NCBI GenBank assembly: GCA_947649645.1
Contig: CANSSP010000006.1
Span: forward strand, 62,001-126,000
Direction of reading: 5' to 3'
Source: an uncultured Roseburia sp.
Lineage (GTDB): Bacteria > Bacillota > Clostridia > Lachnospirales > Lachnospiraceae
Length of the DNA: 64,000 bases
The translations under genes were made by a program, and so were the position numbers. Below, piece by piece: positions 45,319 to 54,555 of this stretch. The first letter of the stretch is position 1, and each line of letters begins with the position of its first letter. The notes under the pieces were generated by a model. The model made no database searches. It worked only from the letters and a program-made list of their open reading frames with translations, and was not told the origin of the DNA.

Positions 45319-45357
45319 CGTATGCCTTTACAGGAAGTTGCGGCGTGGAGGATTACA

Positions 45358-46707
45358 ATGAAAAAAAGAGACGGGGAAAAAGTATGGAATGCTTTTAAGC
45401 AGATGAAGGATTATCTGGATAAAAGCATCCGGATTATCGGGAAAGTGGATTCCGATAATTATTTTACGGATATAAACGGAAACAGGATGTATGACGGCGT
45501 TTCTACCTTGCTCAATACCAATATCGGGCATCAGAACGCGGAACTGATTGAGGTGATAAAGGAACAGCTCGAACTTCTGGATAACGCGACTTTATTTACC
45601 TGTACGGGCGGAGTTGCAATCCGGTGTTCGGAAAAACTGTGTTCACTGAGTGACGGGCATTATTTTTCCACATTTTTTACAAACAGTGGTTCGGAAGCCT
45701 GCGATACGGCGATCAAAATTGTTCTGAAATACTGGAAGAACAAAGGAGAGGACAGAAATATCATCGTATCTTTAAAGGGCGCTTATCATGGATCTGGTAT
45801 CGGGGCGATGATGCTGGCGCACGGTGGATATCACATGGAAGACTATTCTCTGCAGTATGATCACATGCACCAGGTTACAGTGCCGGATCCGCTGGAAAAA
45901 CCGACAGGGATGGAGGAGGAGGCGTGGATTGATTTCTGCGTCGACGAATTTATCAGTTATTGCGACGAAAACACCGGAAATGTGGCCGCGTTTTTTTTCG
46001 AACCGGTTCAGCTCTCAAACGCCGTAAACGTTCTCCCCGGGAGTTATGTGCAGAAAATGTGTGATGTCTGCCGTCAGCGCGGCATATTGATTGTTGTAGA
46101 TGAGGTTGCCACGGGGTTCGGGCGGACAGGGGACTGGTTTGCCTCGCAGTATTATGGTGTGTGGGGGGATCTGATGATGCTGGCCAAGGGAATTACTTCC
46201 GGGTATATCCCCATGGGAGCGGTGATGGTGACAAAAGAGATTTACTGTCAGTTTTACGGTAAGACTGCTGAGGGCAGGCAGTTAGAACATGGATATACGA
46301 CAGGCGGTCATCCTGTAGCCTGCGCCGCGGCTATAAAGAATATGGAGCTGCTGGCAAAGAACGGCTGTCTGGAAAATGCGCGCGCGTGTGGCCTTTATCT
46401 GCTCGCCCGGCTGAAGGAAAGTATCGGACAATCGGATTTTGTCACGGCCGTCCGTGGAAAAGGGCTGATGATCGCTGTCGTTTTTGAAGATATTGTGATA
46501 AAATCAATGGAAGACTGGGGGATTGCAGAAATACTGACCAGCTTTCTGATGAGAAAAGGCGTTCTGCTGTATCCGGACGATCGGAATATCCTGATTATCG
46601 CGCCTTGTCTGAATGTCACGCGTGAGGAGTGCGACAGAATTGCAGACGCGGCGGGGACTGCGGTTGCCAGGCTGGAGTTTCTTCTCGGAAAAGCGCAGAG
46701 CAGATAA
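45358..46707 (+). CDS. Class III pyridoxal-phosphate aminotransferase
   Basis: A 449-aa fold-type I aminotransferase. It shows FFTNSGSEACDTAIK (phosphate site), LKGAYHGSGIGAM, VVDEVATGFGRTG and the Schiff-base Lys in LAKGITSGYIPMGAV, then TTGGHPVACAAA. Members act on omega-amino groups or ketones. In this operon it may put an amine on the acyl chain or make the amine acceptor used by the BtrH-like enzymes. The ATG at 45358 has GGAGG six bases upstream. Confidence 0.9.
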   Translation: MKKRDGEKVWNAFKQMKDYLDKSIRIIGKVDSDNYFTDINGNRMYDGVSTLLNTNIGHQNAELIEVIKEQLELLDNATLFTCTGGVAIRCSEKLCSLSDGHYFSTFFTNSGSEACDTAIKIVLKYWKNKGEDRNIIVSLKGAYHGSGIGAMMLAHGGYHMEDYSLQYDHMHQVTVPDPLEKPTGMEEEAWIDFCVDEFISYCDENTGNVAAFFFEPVQLSNAVNVLPGSYVQKMCDVCRQRGILIVVDEVATGFGRTGDWFASQYYGVWGDLMMLAKGITSGYIPMGAVMVTKEIYCQFYGKTAEGRQLEHGYTTGGHPVACAAAIKNMELLAKNGCLENARACGLYLLARLKESIGQSDFVTAVRGKGLMIAVVFEDIVIKSMEDWGIAEILTSFLMRKGVLLYPDDRNILIIAPCLNVTREECDRIADAAGTAVARLEFLLGKAQSR

Positions 46708-46717
46708 GGGAGCCGGA

Positions 46718-48130
46718 ATGAGAAAAGAGACAGGAAAGAAGTATGATGTAATCATTGTGGGAGGCGGAATTACAGGGCTATTGAGCGCGGCGATTCTCTC
46801 CGGAGCGGGAAGACGGGTACTGGTTGTGGAACGTACCGGTGAGTTTGGCGGTATGTTGAAAATGATAAAATACAAAGGGGAGGAGTACTATTTCGGGGCG
46901 CATCATATTGCGGGAACGGACGCGGACAGTGTGACGGGCGGCGTATGGAAAGCGCTTGGGATGGACGTGCGGGAGGATTTTGAAGAGGTGACGCACATGA
47001 GGCTTCTGACCGCCGGTAAAAGCCTTATGATTCCTTTAAAGCTCGGAGAACTTGAAACGTATATAAAAGAGCGTTATCCCGGCGAGACAGGAACAGAAGA
47101 TTTTTTTTCGCGCTTAAGACGATACCAGACCTTTTTTCGCGAGGGCGATCAGAAAGGGCTTCTTAAAATGTTTCTGGAGCATTCGCAGACGACGTATTAT
47201 GAGCTGTTAAGGAGTTATTTTAAGCAGGATGAAGCAGTCAGGATTCTGGCGATGCTGGGGCCGGGCTACGGCGGTATCGGCATACAGGGGCCTGCTTTTA
47301 ACAATCTTAGCCTTCTGCTCTCCTATAGTCTGGGATCCGGGCGTTTTAAGGAAGGCAATACGGGGGCGGTGAAACGCCTTATCGCGCTGGCCAGGCAGCA
47401 TGGCTGTGTTTTTCTCAGTCACACCGACTGCGTTGATATTAGGGTGCGGGACGGCAGAATACGGGGAATTGTATGTAAAACGCCGGATGGAACGGAAGAA
47501 TATGAAGGAGAAAATCTGTTATTCGCGTCATATCCGTTTGCGGTCCTTAAGCCATATCTCAGCGGGACGAGGCTGGAGAAAAAACTGGAAGGTTTTCACC
47601 CGGGACCGTCGGTGATCCGGGTCTGCGGACGGCTTGCCCGGATTCCGGATTCTTTTGCCGCAGATACGGTGTATATGGGCGGTTATGGGGCGGAGGAACT
47701 GGATAAAAATATTTTTCTGGAAGATCGTCTCACAAAGCTTCCTGTCTGTATGATCTGCGTCTACAGGGAAGCCGGTACCCCCCGGTTTCTGCTTACGTTC
47801 CAGGTGCAGGCGGACAAAAAAGTCCGCATTGCACAGGATAAACTATTGCAGTTGATCAAAAATGAGCTGCCGGAACTGGCGGAGCAGATCACAGACTGCT
47901 TTGTTTTGTATGATGATGTGTACCGGTCTGTGACAAATACTGCGTGGGGATCGGTTTTCGGGTGGCAGAGGACGCCGTATGTCTATCTGAATGCAAACGT
48001 ATATACACCGTGCATGCCGGGAATAAAGGGATTGTATATAGCGGGAAACTGGTCGACGGATTATGGTGTCTATGGGGCCTTAAGAACGGCCCGAAAAGCG
48101 TGTGAAGCGATGATGAAGAAAAAAAGCTGA
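46718..48130 (+). CDS. FAD-dependent phytoene-desaturase-like oxidoreductase
   Basis: A 470-aa flavoprotein: DVIIVGGGITGLLSAAIL and VVERTGEFGGMLKMI at the N-terminus, and GIKGLYIAGNWSTDYGVYGALRTARKA at the C-terminus, the two hallmark FAD contacts of the CrtI/amine-oxidase superfamily. Such enzymes desaturate, saturate or isomerise long polyenes. It is 10 bp after the aminotransferase, with AAGGGAG upstream of ATG 46718. A role on the acyl chain is inferred. Confidence 0.82.
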   Translation: MRKETGKKYDVIIVGGGITGLLSAAILSGAGRRVLVVERTGEFGGMLKMIKYKGEEYYFGAHHIAGTDADSVTGGVWKALGMDVREDFEEVTHMRLLTAGKSLMIPLKLGELETYIKERYPGETGTEDFFSRLRRYQTFFREGDQKGLLKMFLEHSQTTYYELLRSYFKQDEAVRILAMLGPGYGGIGIQGPAFNNLSLLLSYSLGSGRFKEGNTGAVKRLIALARQHGCVFLSHTDCVDIRVRDGRIRGIVCKTPDGTEEYEGENLLFASYPFAVLKPYLSGTRLEKKLEGFHPGPSVIRVCGRLARIPDSFAADTVYMGGYGAEELDKNIFLEDRLTKLPVCMICVYREAGTPRFLLTFQVQADKKVRIAQDKLLQLIKNELPELAEQITDCFVLYDDVYRSVTNTAWGSVFGWQRTPYVYLNANVYTPCMPGIKGLYIAGNWSTDYGVYGALRTARKACEAMMKKKS

Positions 48131-48143
48131 GATGGGAGAAAAA

Positions 48144-48839
48144 ATGATTCGGGTTAAAAATGTGGTGAAGACGTATGCGGACGGAGAAGGAAAGGTTTAT
48201 GCGTTAAACGATGTGAGCCTGGAGGTGGAGGAAAAGGATTTTATGGTGATTCTGGGACCATCCGGTTCTGGAAAATCGACGCTGATCAATATTATGTCGG
48301 CCCTGGACCGCTGTGACCTGGGCAGGGTGCTGTATGACGATCTGGATATCACACAGTTAAATGAAAAGAGGCTGACTGCGTTCAGGAGGGAAAAGGTCGG
48401 ATTTATATTTCAGTCGTACTATCTGCTGCCGGATTTAAATATTGAAAATAATATCCGCATGGGGGCCAGTCTGGTACATAATGACGATTATGGTGAGATC
48501 ATTGAAATGCTCAATCTTAAGGACTTTTTAAAGAGGATGCCGTATCAGTTATCCGGCGGCCAGCAGCAGAGGGTTTCGATCGCGAGGGCGCTGGCGAAAA
48601 AACCAAAGGTTCTTTTCTGCGATGAGCCGACAGGGGCACTGGACGAAGAGCACGGCAAACAGGTGCTCGCCCTTTTACAGAAATATCAGGAAAATAATAC
48701 CGTCAGCATGATTGTTGTCACACACAACCAGGGAATCGCGGCGATGGCGAACAAAATCGTCAGGGTAAACAGTGGAAAGATCGTGGAGGTTCAGGAAAAC
48801 GATCACGTGGTTCCTGCCGCAGAAGTGAGGTGGGCCTGA
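48144..48839 (+). CDS. ABC transporter ATPase (MacB/LolD-type)
   Basis: A 231-aa ATPase with Walker A GPSGSGKST, Q-loop FIFQSYYLLP, signature LSGGQQQRVSIA and Walker B VLFCDEPTGALD. It partners the FtsX-like permease that overlaps its stop. Together they probably export or extract the product from the membrane. ATG 48144 with GGGAG five bases upstream is favoured over 48132. Confidence 0.93.
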   Translation: MIRVKNVVKTYADGEGKVYALNDVSLEVEEKDFMVILGPSGSGKSTLINIMSALDRCDLGRVLYDDLDITQLNEKRLTAFRREKVGFIFQSYYLLPDLNIENNIRMGASLVHNDDYGEIIEMLNLKDFLKRMPYQLSGGQQQRVSIARALAKKPKVLFCDEPTGALDEEHGKQVLALLQKYQENNTVSMIVVTHNQGIAAMANKIVRVNSGKIVEVQENDHVVPAAEVRWA

Positions 48840-51112
48840 TGAGGGGAATGTTCTTAAGCCTGGTAAAGCGCAATAAACGAAATATCGGTGGTATATTCGT
48901 TATCGTGTTTCTGACCGTTGCGCTTGGCGCCTGCTTTCTGGAATCCAATCAGCATATGGAAGAAGGCCTCGGGCTTCTGGAGGAATGCAATCCGCAGGAT
49001 TTTACATTTTTTCCCGATGTGAAGAAGGATGAGCTGATGGAGGCGGAAGGGGATTACCAGAAGGCGGCCGATCAGAAGGCGGAAAAACTGGCGGAAACGT
49101 ACCAGTTTACATGGGAAAAGCGCGAGTATGTCGTGCTCTGGGACAGGGAAAAAACGATCAGAATGTATCCTGAGGACCGGAAGATCGATCGGTATCAGCT
49201 GGTCGAGGGAAAGTATCCCAAAGACGCCGAGGTTATGATCGATTACAATTATGCGATGGAAAACGGGCAGAGGGTGGGGGATGTCTTTCCGATCGGGAAA
49301 GATATTTATACCATATCCGCCATCGCGGTGCTGCCGGATCAGATTTCTCCCGTTGTGGACAACACGGGGAAGATGTATGACGAAAAAACACAGTGTATCG
49401 TGGTTGTGAAAGAGGATGCGTTTGAGCAGTATACAAAGTCAAAGACGGTGAATGTCACGTATGCAGGCCTTTTCCCGCAGGACGCGGAGAGAGACATACA
49501 GAAAATGAAGCAGGACGAGAATTTTCATCTGTTCCTGGAGAGCACAGAAAACCCGCAGATTCTGTCGGCCGTAAATTCGCAGAAAACGATGAACCAGATT
49601 ATTATGGGATTTTCCATGGGCATACTGGGCTCTGTTACGGTCCTGCTGCTTCTGATTACCATCAGTGGACAGATCAGGGAAGAGTATAAAAACCTCGGTG
49701 TGCTCAAGGCGCTGGGATATACCAGTTTTGAAGTGTCGAGGAAGTATCTGTTCTATTTTTTTATTGTCGGCATTCCGGCAGTGGCAGGGTATGCTGCCGG
49801 ACACCGGCTTGCAGATCTCTTTTATGAACTGGTATTCGGAACGTTTTCTGTCCCGTATGTCCGCAGGGGAATTGTGCCGGAGAATCTGCTGGTCCTGGCA
49901 GTTATTCCGACGCTTATATTTACGGCGACTGCATTTTTGTGGGCGATGATAAAAGTAAGAAGACCGGCTCTTGTGATGATATATAATGAAACAAGTGCCG
50001 CGGCAAACAGGATCGTCGTCTGGCTTAATAAAAAAATACAGTTTTCGGATTACCTGAAAGGAGTCAGGACTACGCTGCTTTTTTCCAAAACTGCGGTTCT
50101 GGCGTTTGTCTTATTCGGCGGGTTTGCGCTGGGAGTCCAGATTCAGTTTGCATACACCACGTATCATATGACGGCAGGTATCAAAGATCTGGTGCTGAGT
50201 GAATATCACTATGAGAACGATGTCCGGTTCATTGAAACGCAGGATGACGAGACAGCGTATCAGGACAGTCTGAAATATCTGTGCGAGCCGGTCCGTTTAA
50301 AGACAGAAGCGGAGGATGTGTTTTATAATCTCAATCTCTGCGTGATTGACGATAAAAATACGCGTATGCTTCATCTGAATGATACGGAAGGAGTCGAGAT
50401 AGAGATCGGGCGGCTGGACGGGGTTGTTATCAACCGGTGGATGCATATCAGGTATGGTCTGCAGAAAGGAGACGCAGTCTCGATCGTATTAAAGGATAAG
50501 GAGTATCAGACGAAGATCGGCGCAGTCTCGCAGAGCGTATATGGGAGCAATATTTATGTGGGAAAAGCGCTGGCGGTGAATCAGTTTGAACTGGAGGCAG
50601 ACGCCTATAACGGAATCTATACGGATAACGATATTGTTTTTGACGAGGATCTTTATCTGAGCGTGACTTCCAGAAAAGAAATGGGAGAGACGATTGAGCG
50701 GTCGACCGGTATTTATGTGATTTTATCTGTGATGCTTTTTATCTGCGGACTTGTGGTCGGTTTTATAACGCTGTCCCTGTCGCTGGCCGGGGTGGTAAAC
50801 GGAAACCGCAGATATATTGCGCTTATGAAGATGTCCGGATATACGTTAAAGGAGTGTAATCTGGCCGTGATCGACGGATACAGAATAGTGGCTGTGGCCG
50901 GTTTTGTTATTTCCGTTCCGTATACGATCGTGCTGTGTACGGTCATGTTCCGCATTATTTCTGCAAATTCGGATATCGCTTATCCTGTCAGTATCAGTCC
51001 GGTTTCCATTGGATGCTGTCTGCTGCTTACCGTCGGGATTGTGGAGCTGATTTTATGGTATTTTAAGAGGAAACTGCAAAAGATATCATTCCGCGAAATA
51101 ATGGAAGGGTAA
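48839..51112 (+). CDS. ABC transporter permease, FtsX/MacB-like
   Basis: A 757-aa permease with one N-terminal helix, a large extracytoplasmic domain (about 45-255), three helices around 265-375 including an FtsX core (LGVLKALGYTSFEVSRKYL), then a second helix, second outside domain and three C-terminal helices (YIALMKMSGYTLKECNLAV). Two FtsX domains in one chain is typical of lipid or peptide export permeases in Firmicutes. The start overlaps the ATPase stop. Confidence 0.9.
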   Translation: MRGMFLSLVKRNKRNIGGIFVIVFLTVALGACFLESNQHMEEGLGLLEECNPQDFTFFPDVKKDELMEAEGDYQKAADQKAEKLAETYQFTWEKREYVVLWDREKTIRMYPEDRKIDRYQLVEGKYPKDAEVMIDYNYAMENGQRVGDVFPIGKDIYTISAIAVLPDQISPVVDNTGKMYDEKTQCIVVVKEDAFEQYTKSKTVNVTYAGLFPQDAERDIQKMKQDENFHLFLESTENPQILSAVNSQKTMNQIIMGFSMGILGSVTVLLLLITISGQIREEYKNLGVLKALGYTSFEVSRKYLFYFFIVGIPAVAGYAAGHRLADLFYELVFGTFSVPYVRRGIVPENLLVLAVIPTLIFTATAFLWAMIKVRRPALVMIYNETSAAANRIVVWLNKKIQFSDYLKGVRTTLLFSKTAVLAFVLFGGFALGVQIQFAYTTYHMTAGIKDLVLSEYHYENDVRFIETQDDETAYQDSLKYLCEPVRLKTEAEDVFYNLNLCVIDDKNTRMLHLNDTEGVEIEIGRLDGVVINRWMHIRYGLQKGDAVSIVLKDKEYQTKIGAVSQSVYGSNIYVGKALAVNQFELEADAYNGIYTDNDIVFDEDLYLSVTSRKEMGETIERSTGIYVILSVMLFICGLVVGFITLSLSLAGVVNGNRRYIALMKMSGYTLKECNLAVIDGYRIVAVAGFVISVPYTIVLCTVMFRIISANSDIAYPVSISPVSIGCCLLLTVGIVELILWYFKRKLQKISFREIMEG

Positions 51113-51123
51113 AAGGTTTTGTT

Positions 51124-52656
51124 ATGACGATGAGAAAAAGAAAAGTCGGGATTGTGGGCGGCGGCATCGGCGGTATCTTTACGGGGGCGCTGTTATCGAA
51201 CAGAGGGTATGATGTTGAAATTTTTGATAAGAATCCGATTCCGGGGGGATACTGCCAGGCTTTCGGGCGGAAGGGATATCGCATTCACCCCGCTGTTCTG
51301 CGCATCGGGTCGAAAAGCTGCGCCGACATGGTGGACGGGTACTGTGAGCAGGCCGGTATCGGCCGTCTCAGGTGGACGCGCTACAGGGAATATTATCAGT
51401 TTGGCGATGACATCCGGATTGATCAGTGTACAGACCGGATGGATCTGGAGCTGATCCGGTATTTTCCGGAAGATGCAGAACAGATCAGGGCTTTTTTTGC
51501 GGAAATAACGGAGCTGTATCAGATTATGAATAAGGTATTTGCAGCTCATATGACATTCCGGGGGCTCTGCGCGTCGGAAATCAAAAAATATATTCCCAAT
51601 ATATCCAGAACGGCAAAGCAGTTTGTGGAACAATATTTTGACAACGTTCTGTTAAAAGAGATCATTCTTGCGATGCTGGAGCTGGACGAGGAAAGTGTGG
51701 CGCTTGCCATTCCGATGACTTATTTTGAAATCAAGGGGCAGGGGGAGTACTATGTTCCGGAGGGAGGCGCATACCGTATCATCTCAGAATGTGTGGAGCT
51801 GATTGAGAAGAACGGGGGCGTGATACATAAAAATACTGCCGTCACAAAGATCTGCACAGAGAATAACCGGGTTACCGGAATCGTGGCGGATGGGAGAGAA
51901 TACGTCTTTGACGTGCTTGTCTCCGGCATTGATATCAACAAAACATACCGGAATCTGATCGGAGAAAAATTTGTTGAAAATAAAAAAATGCTGCATGATC
52001 TGCAGTGTAAATGGAAAATATCGAAATCCTGCTTCAGCATCTGGCTTGGATTTGACCGCACGCTGGAGGAACTGGGTGTGGATTCCGGCTCCGTGATCTG
52101 CTATCCGGACAAGGAGAACATCGGAAAAGTGCGGAAAATCATGCAGACACAAGGGGAAAGACTGCCGGACGGTTACTGGTATCAATGTTTTACCGCATTC
52201 AGCCGGGATGCGTCGTCCACTCCGGCAGGAGGGGCACAGATGTGCATCGGCATATTGGTGCCTTATGATTTTGAAAATCACTGGTGGGCGGACGGGGTGT
52301 ACGCAGAAGAAAAACAGCGGCTGGTGGGACATGTGCTGGCGGATGTAGAGAAGCGTTATCCCGCAATCCGGGGACATTATGTTTTTGTTGAGGCGGCGAC
52401 GCCTGTCACCTATGAGCGGGAATGCGGAAATACAAAAGGAGCTTATTTAGGGTTTGAGAAATACCAGGATTATGTATACGACCGCTCCAGACATCAGAAT
52501 AAAGGTATGTCGGAAGGGCTCTTTTTTGCAGGCCACTGGGTATCTGTGATTGGCGGAGTCAACGGTGTGATGCAGGAGTGTGTAAAGACCGGCAATCTGA
52601 TTATGCAGGAGTATCCCCTGTGCGATCATATGCAGGAATATATTCTGTTCGAATGA
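51124..52656 (+). CDS. FAD-dependent phytoene-desaturase/retinol-saturase-like oxidoreductase
   Basis: A 510-aa CrtI-superfamily protein: VGIVGGGIGGIFTGALLSNRGYDVEIFD, GGYCQAFGRKGYRI, FYVPEGGAYR-like region (YYVPEGGAYRIISECVELI) and GLFFAGHWVSVIGGVNGVMQE. It is the third flavoprotein in the operon. Enzymes of this group act on conjugated hydrocarbon chains, which fits a polyene product. It begins 11 bp after the permease stop. Confidence 0.85.
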   Translation: MTMRKRKVGIVGGGIGGIFTGALLSNRGYDVEIFDKNPIPGGYCQAFGRKGYRIHPAVLRIGSKSCADMVDGYCEQAGIGRLRWTRYREYYQFGDDIRIDQCTDRMDLELIRYFPEDAEQIRAFFAEITELYQIMNKVFAAHMTFRGLCASEIKKYIPNISRTAKQFVEQYFDNVLLKEIILAMLELDEESVALAIPMTYFEIKGQGEYYVPEGGAYRIISECVELIEKNGGVIHKNTAVTKICTENNRVTGIVADGREYVFDVLVSGIDINKTYRNLIGEKFVENKKMLHDLQCKWKISKSCFSIWLGFDRTLEELGVDSGSVICYPDKENIGKVRKIMQTQGERLPDGYWYQCFTAFSRDASSTPAGGAQMCIGILVPYDFENHWWADGVYAEEKQRLVGHVLADVEKRYPAIRGHYVFVEAATPVTYERECGNTKGAYLGFEKYQDYVYDRSRHQNKGMSEGLFFAGHWVSVIGGVNGVMQECVKTGNLIMQEYPLCDHMQEYILFE

Positions 52657-52685
52657 TTGCTGGCCAAAAAAGGAGATGAAGAACA

Positions 52686-53738
52686 ATGAAAGCCTGTATA
52701 CAGTTGTGGAAACAGATTTATGTCCATAATAACGGCCGGGTCTGGTTCTGCTGTATGAAACCGTCGCGCACGCAGAAAATCGATCTGCAGCATTGTGTTC
52801 CCGAAATGGCGGCGGACATCATAAATTGTGACGAAGTGTATCGGATCCGCCGTGAGATGATGGAGGAGAAGCTGCCCAATTTCTGCAAGGGCTGTATGAT
52901 GCTTAAGGAATATGAAAATGTGCGTGATTTTGCAGAAGAACTGTACGAGGAAGGCTGTATTTCACAGATTACGGATAATATCGGGCAGATCTGCCGGATC
53001 GATCATGTGGACGAGCTTTTTTTTGAGATAACGACCAGGTGTAATCTCAGATGTGTCTACTGTCTGCACAGCACATCCGCTTTTAAGGACTGGATTGCCG
53101 ATCTGGGTGTCGGGAAATTTTTTGATCTGCTGGATGTCCTTATCAAAGTGTGGGGTGTCAGAGAAATATCGACCACCGGTATCGGAGAGTTTACGCTGGT
53201 TGACGGCTGGACGCGGATCATACAGACAATCAGGTCGGCGTATCCCGGTTTAAGGATTTCTCTTTTTTCCAATTTTGCAAAAAGGTTATCTGACGAAGAA
53301 ATTGACACACTGGCGGAGGCAGATAAAATTTATGTGAGCTGTGATACCGTGAACGCGGAGCTGTTCCGCTTTTTAAGAAGCGGGGATCTGGATATTCTTC
53401 TGGACAATCTGGCGCGGCTGAACCGGTGCAGGGAGAAAAGGCACAGCGGGCTTAAGATTGCAATTGCCGCGGTGGTAAATTCTAAAAATCTGGATTATTT
53501 AAAGGAGCTTCTGGAATATATCATCGGGACAGGGTGCGCGGACGAGCTGAATCTGACGCCGATGACGCTTCCGATGCCGGCGGCAAAGACGCTGGACGTA
53601 TACCCTGTAAATATATTTTTTCATACGGAAAAGGAGACGCAGGTCGCGGCTTTGCTCAGGGAGCTGTACGACAGGGGGAAAAAAGAAGGAATCGACGTAA
53701 ACTGGTCGGGCGATCTGCAGAATTTTTATGCGCAGTAG
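52686..53738 (+). CDS. Radical SAM enzyme with N-terminal Cys-rich segment
   Basis: A 350-aa radical SAM protein. The cluster motif CNLRCVYC has Cys119, 123 and 126. Before it lies VWFCCMKPS ... NFCKGCMML (residues about 20-75), a Cys pattern like SPASM-type auxiliary cluster sites, but on the N-terminal side. GIGEF, SLFSNFAKRL and YVSCDTVNAE follow as core strands. It could modify the acyl chain or amine part. Substrate unknown. AAGGAG lies ten bases before the start. Confidence 0.82.
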   Translation: MKACIQLWKQIYVHNNGRVWFCCMKPSRTQKIDLQHCVPEMAADIINCDEVYRIRREMMEEKLPNFCKGCMMLKEYENVRDFAEELYEEGCISQITDNIGQICRIDHVDELFFEITTRCNLRCVYCLHSTSAFKDWIADLGVGKFFDLLDVLIKVWGVREISTTGIGEFTLVDGWTRIIQTIRSAYPGLRISLFSNFAKRLSDEEIDTLAEADKIYVSCDTVNAELFRFLRSGDLDILLDNLARLNRCREKRHSGLKIAIAAVVNSKNLDYLKELLEYIIGTGCADELNLTPMTLPMPAAKTLDVYPVNIFFHTEKETQVAALLRELYDRGKKEGIDVNWSGDLQNFYAQ

Positions 53739-54366
53739 TGTTCTGGCCGCCTCGATAAAAAGGGGGTGTTTCCGCCGGGAGAAGCATGTGATTGTGCTGC
53801 GCGGGGAGACGGTGCCGTATTTGGACCGCTGCCTGCTGCACACAAAAGAACTTCCGCATTATCTGTGGAGAAACAGGAAAAGAACGGAATATCTGAGCGG
53901 CAGATATGCATTGAAATCTCTGTTGTCGAGAGAGCTGGGAGTGGAATATGCAGATCTGTGTATTCTGAATGAAAGATACGGGGAGCAGTCCGGAAAACCG
54001 CGGCTTTATATCAATGACGCGCCGGCAGATTATTCCGTTTCCATTTCACACGACGCCGGAATTATTTTCGCCTGCTTTGCAGATCACGATATCGGGGCCG
54101 ACGTGGCGGCAGAGAGGGGGAACGCCGGTGCGGGCAGGGCATGCCTTGACTGGGCGATCGGGGAGGCATTTACGAAAGCGCTGGGGATCGGCCTTAAGTA
54201 TGGGATTCCTTCAGTAAAGACGGATTCCATGGATCGGGAAAAAGGTATGGTAGAACTGGAGGTATCGGAAAAAGTGCTTTCCTGTGCGGGGAGGTATTCC
54301 GATATCTCTTTTACGTATGAGATGCGGGAACAGGCAGTGTTTGTGATATGTGAGCTGATCGGGTAA
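53728..54366 (+). CDS. 4'-phosphopantetheinyl transferase
   Basis: A Sfp-type transferase of up to 212 aa: SVSISHDAGIIFACFADHDIGADVA holds the conserved His and Asp, and LDWAIGEAFTKALGIGL corresponds to the W-x3-E-A-x2-K motif. It attaches phosphopantetheine to the ACP Ser47 of this operon. The listed start overlaps the radical SAM gene by 11 bases; GTG 53788 with GGGAG upstream would give 192 aa. It closes the operon. Confidence 0.88.
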   Translation: MRSSVLAASIKRGCFRREKHVIVLRGETVPYLDRCLLHTKELPHYLWRNRKRTEYLSGRYALKSLLSRELGVEYADLCILNERYGEQSGKPRLYINDAPADYSVSISHDAGIIFACFADHDIGADVAAERGNAGAGRACLDWAIGEAFTKALGIGLKYGIPSVKTDSMDREKGMVELEVSEKVLSCAGRYSDISFTYEMREQAVFVICELIG

Positions 54367-54433
54367 TCAGATCACACGGCTGTCTGTCCCGCATGATCTT
54401 TCTGGGAGTCTGGTCTGAATGTGTCACACACTC

Positions 54434-54462
54434 TTGTGCACCGCCTTACTTTGTGATAAACT
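54434..54462 (+). promoter_or_regulatory. Possible promoter for the vWA/kinase/Hsp70 cassette
   Basis: TTGTGC and TAAACT are 17 bases apart in the 189-bp gap after the phosphopantetheinyl transferase gene. Both boxes are four of six. No clear terminator for the preceding operon is seen in the gap. Confidence 0.33.
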
Positions 54463-54555
54463 GATTGTGGAAAAATAAGGAAGTTCCCGTACACACGGAC
54501 AGGATGCAGACGGCGCGGCGTCAACGGTATCATCGCGCCGGCATAGGAGGATACG

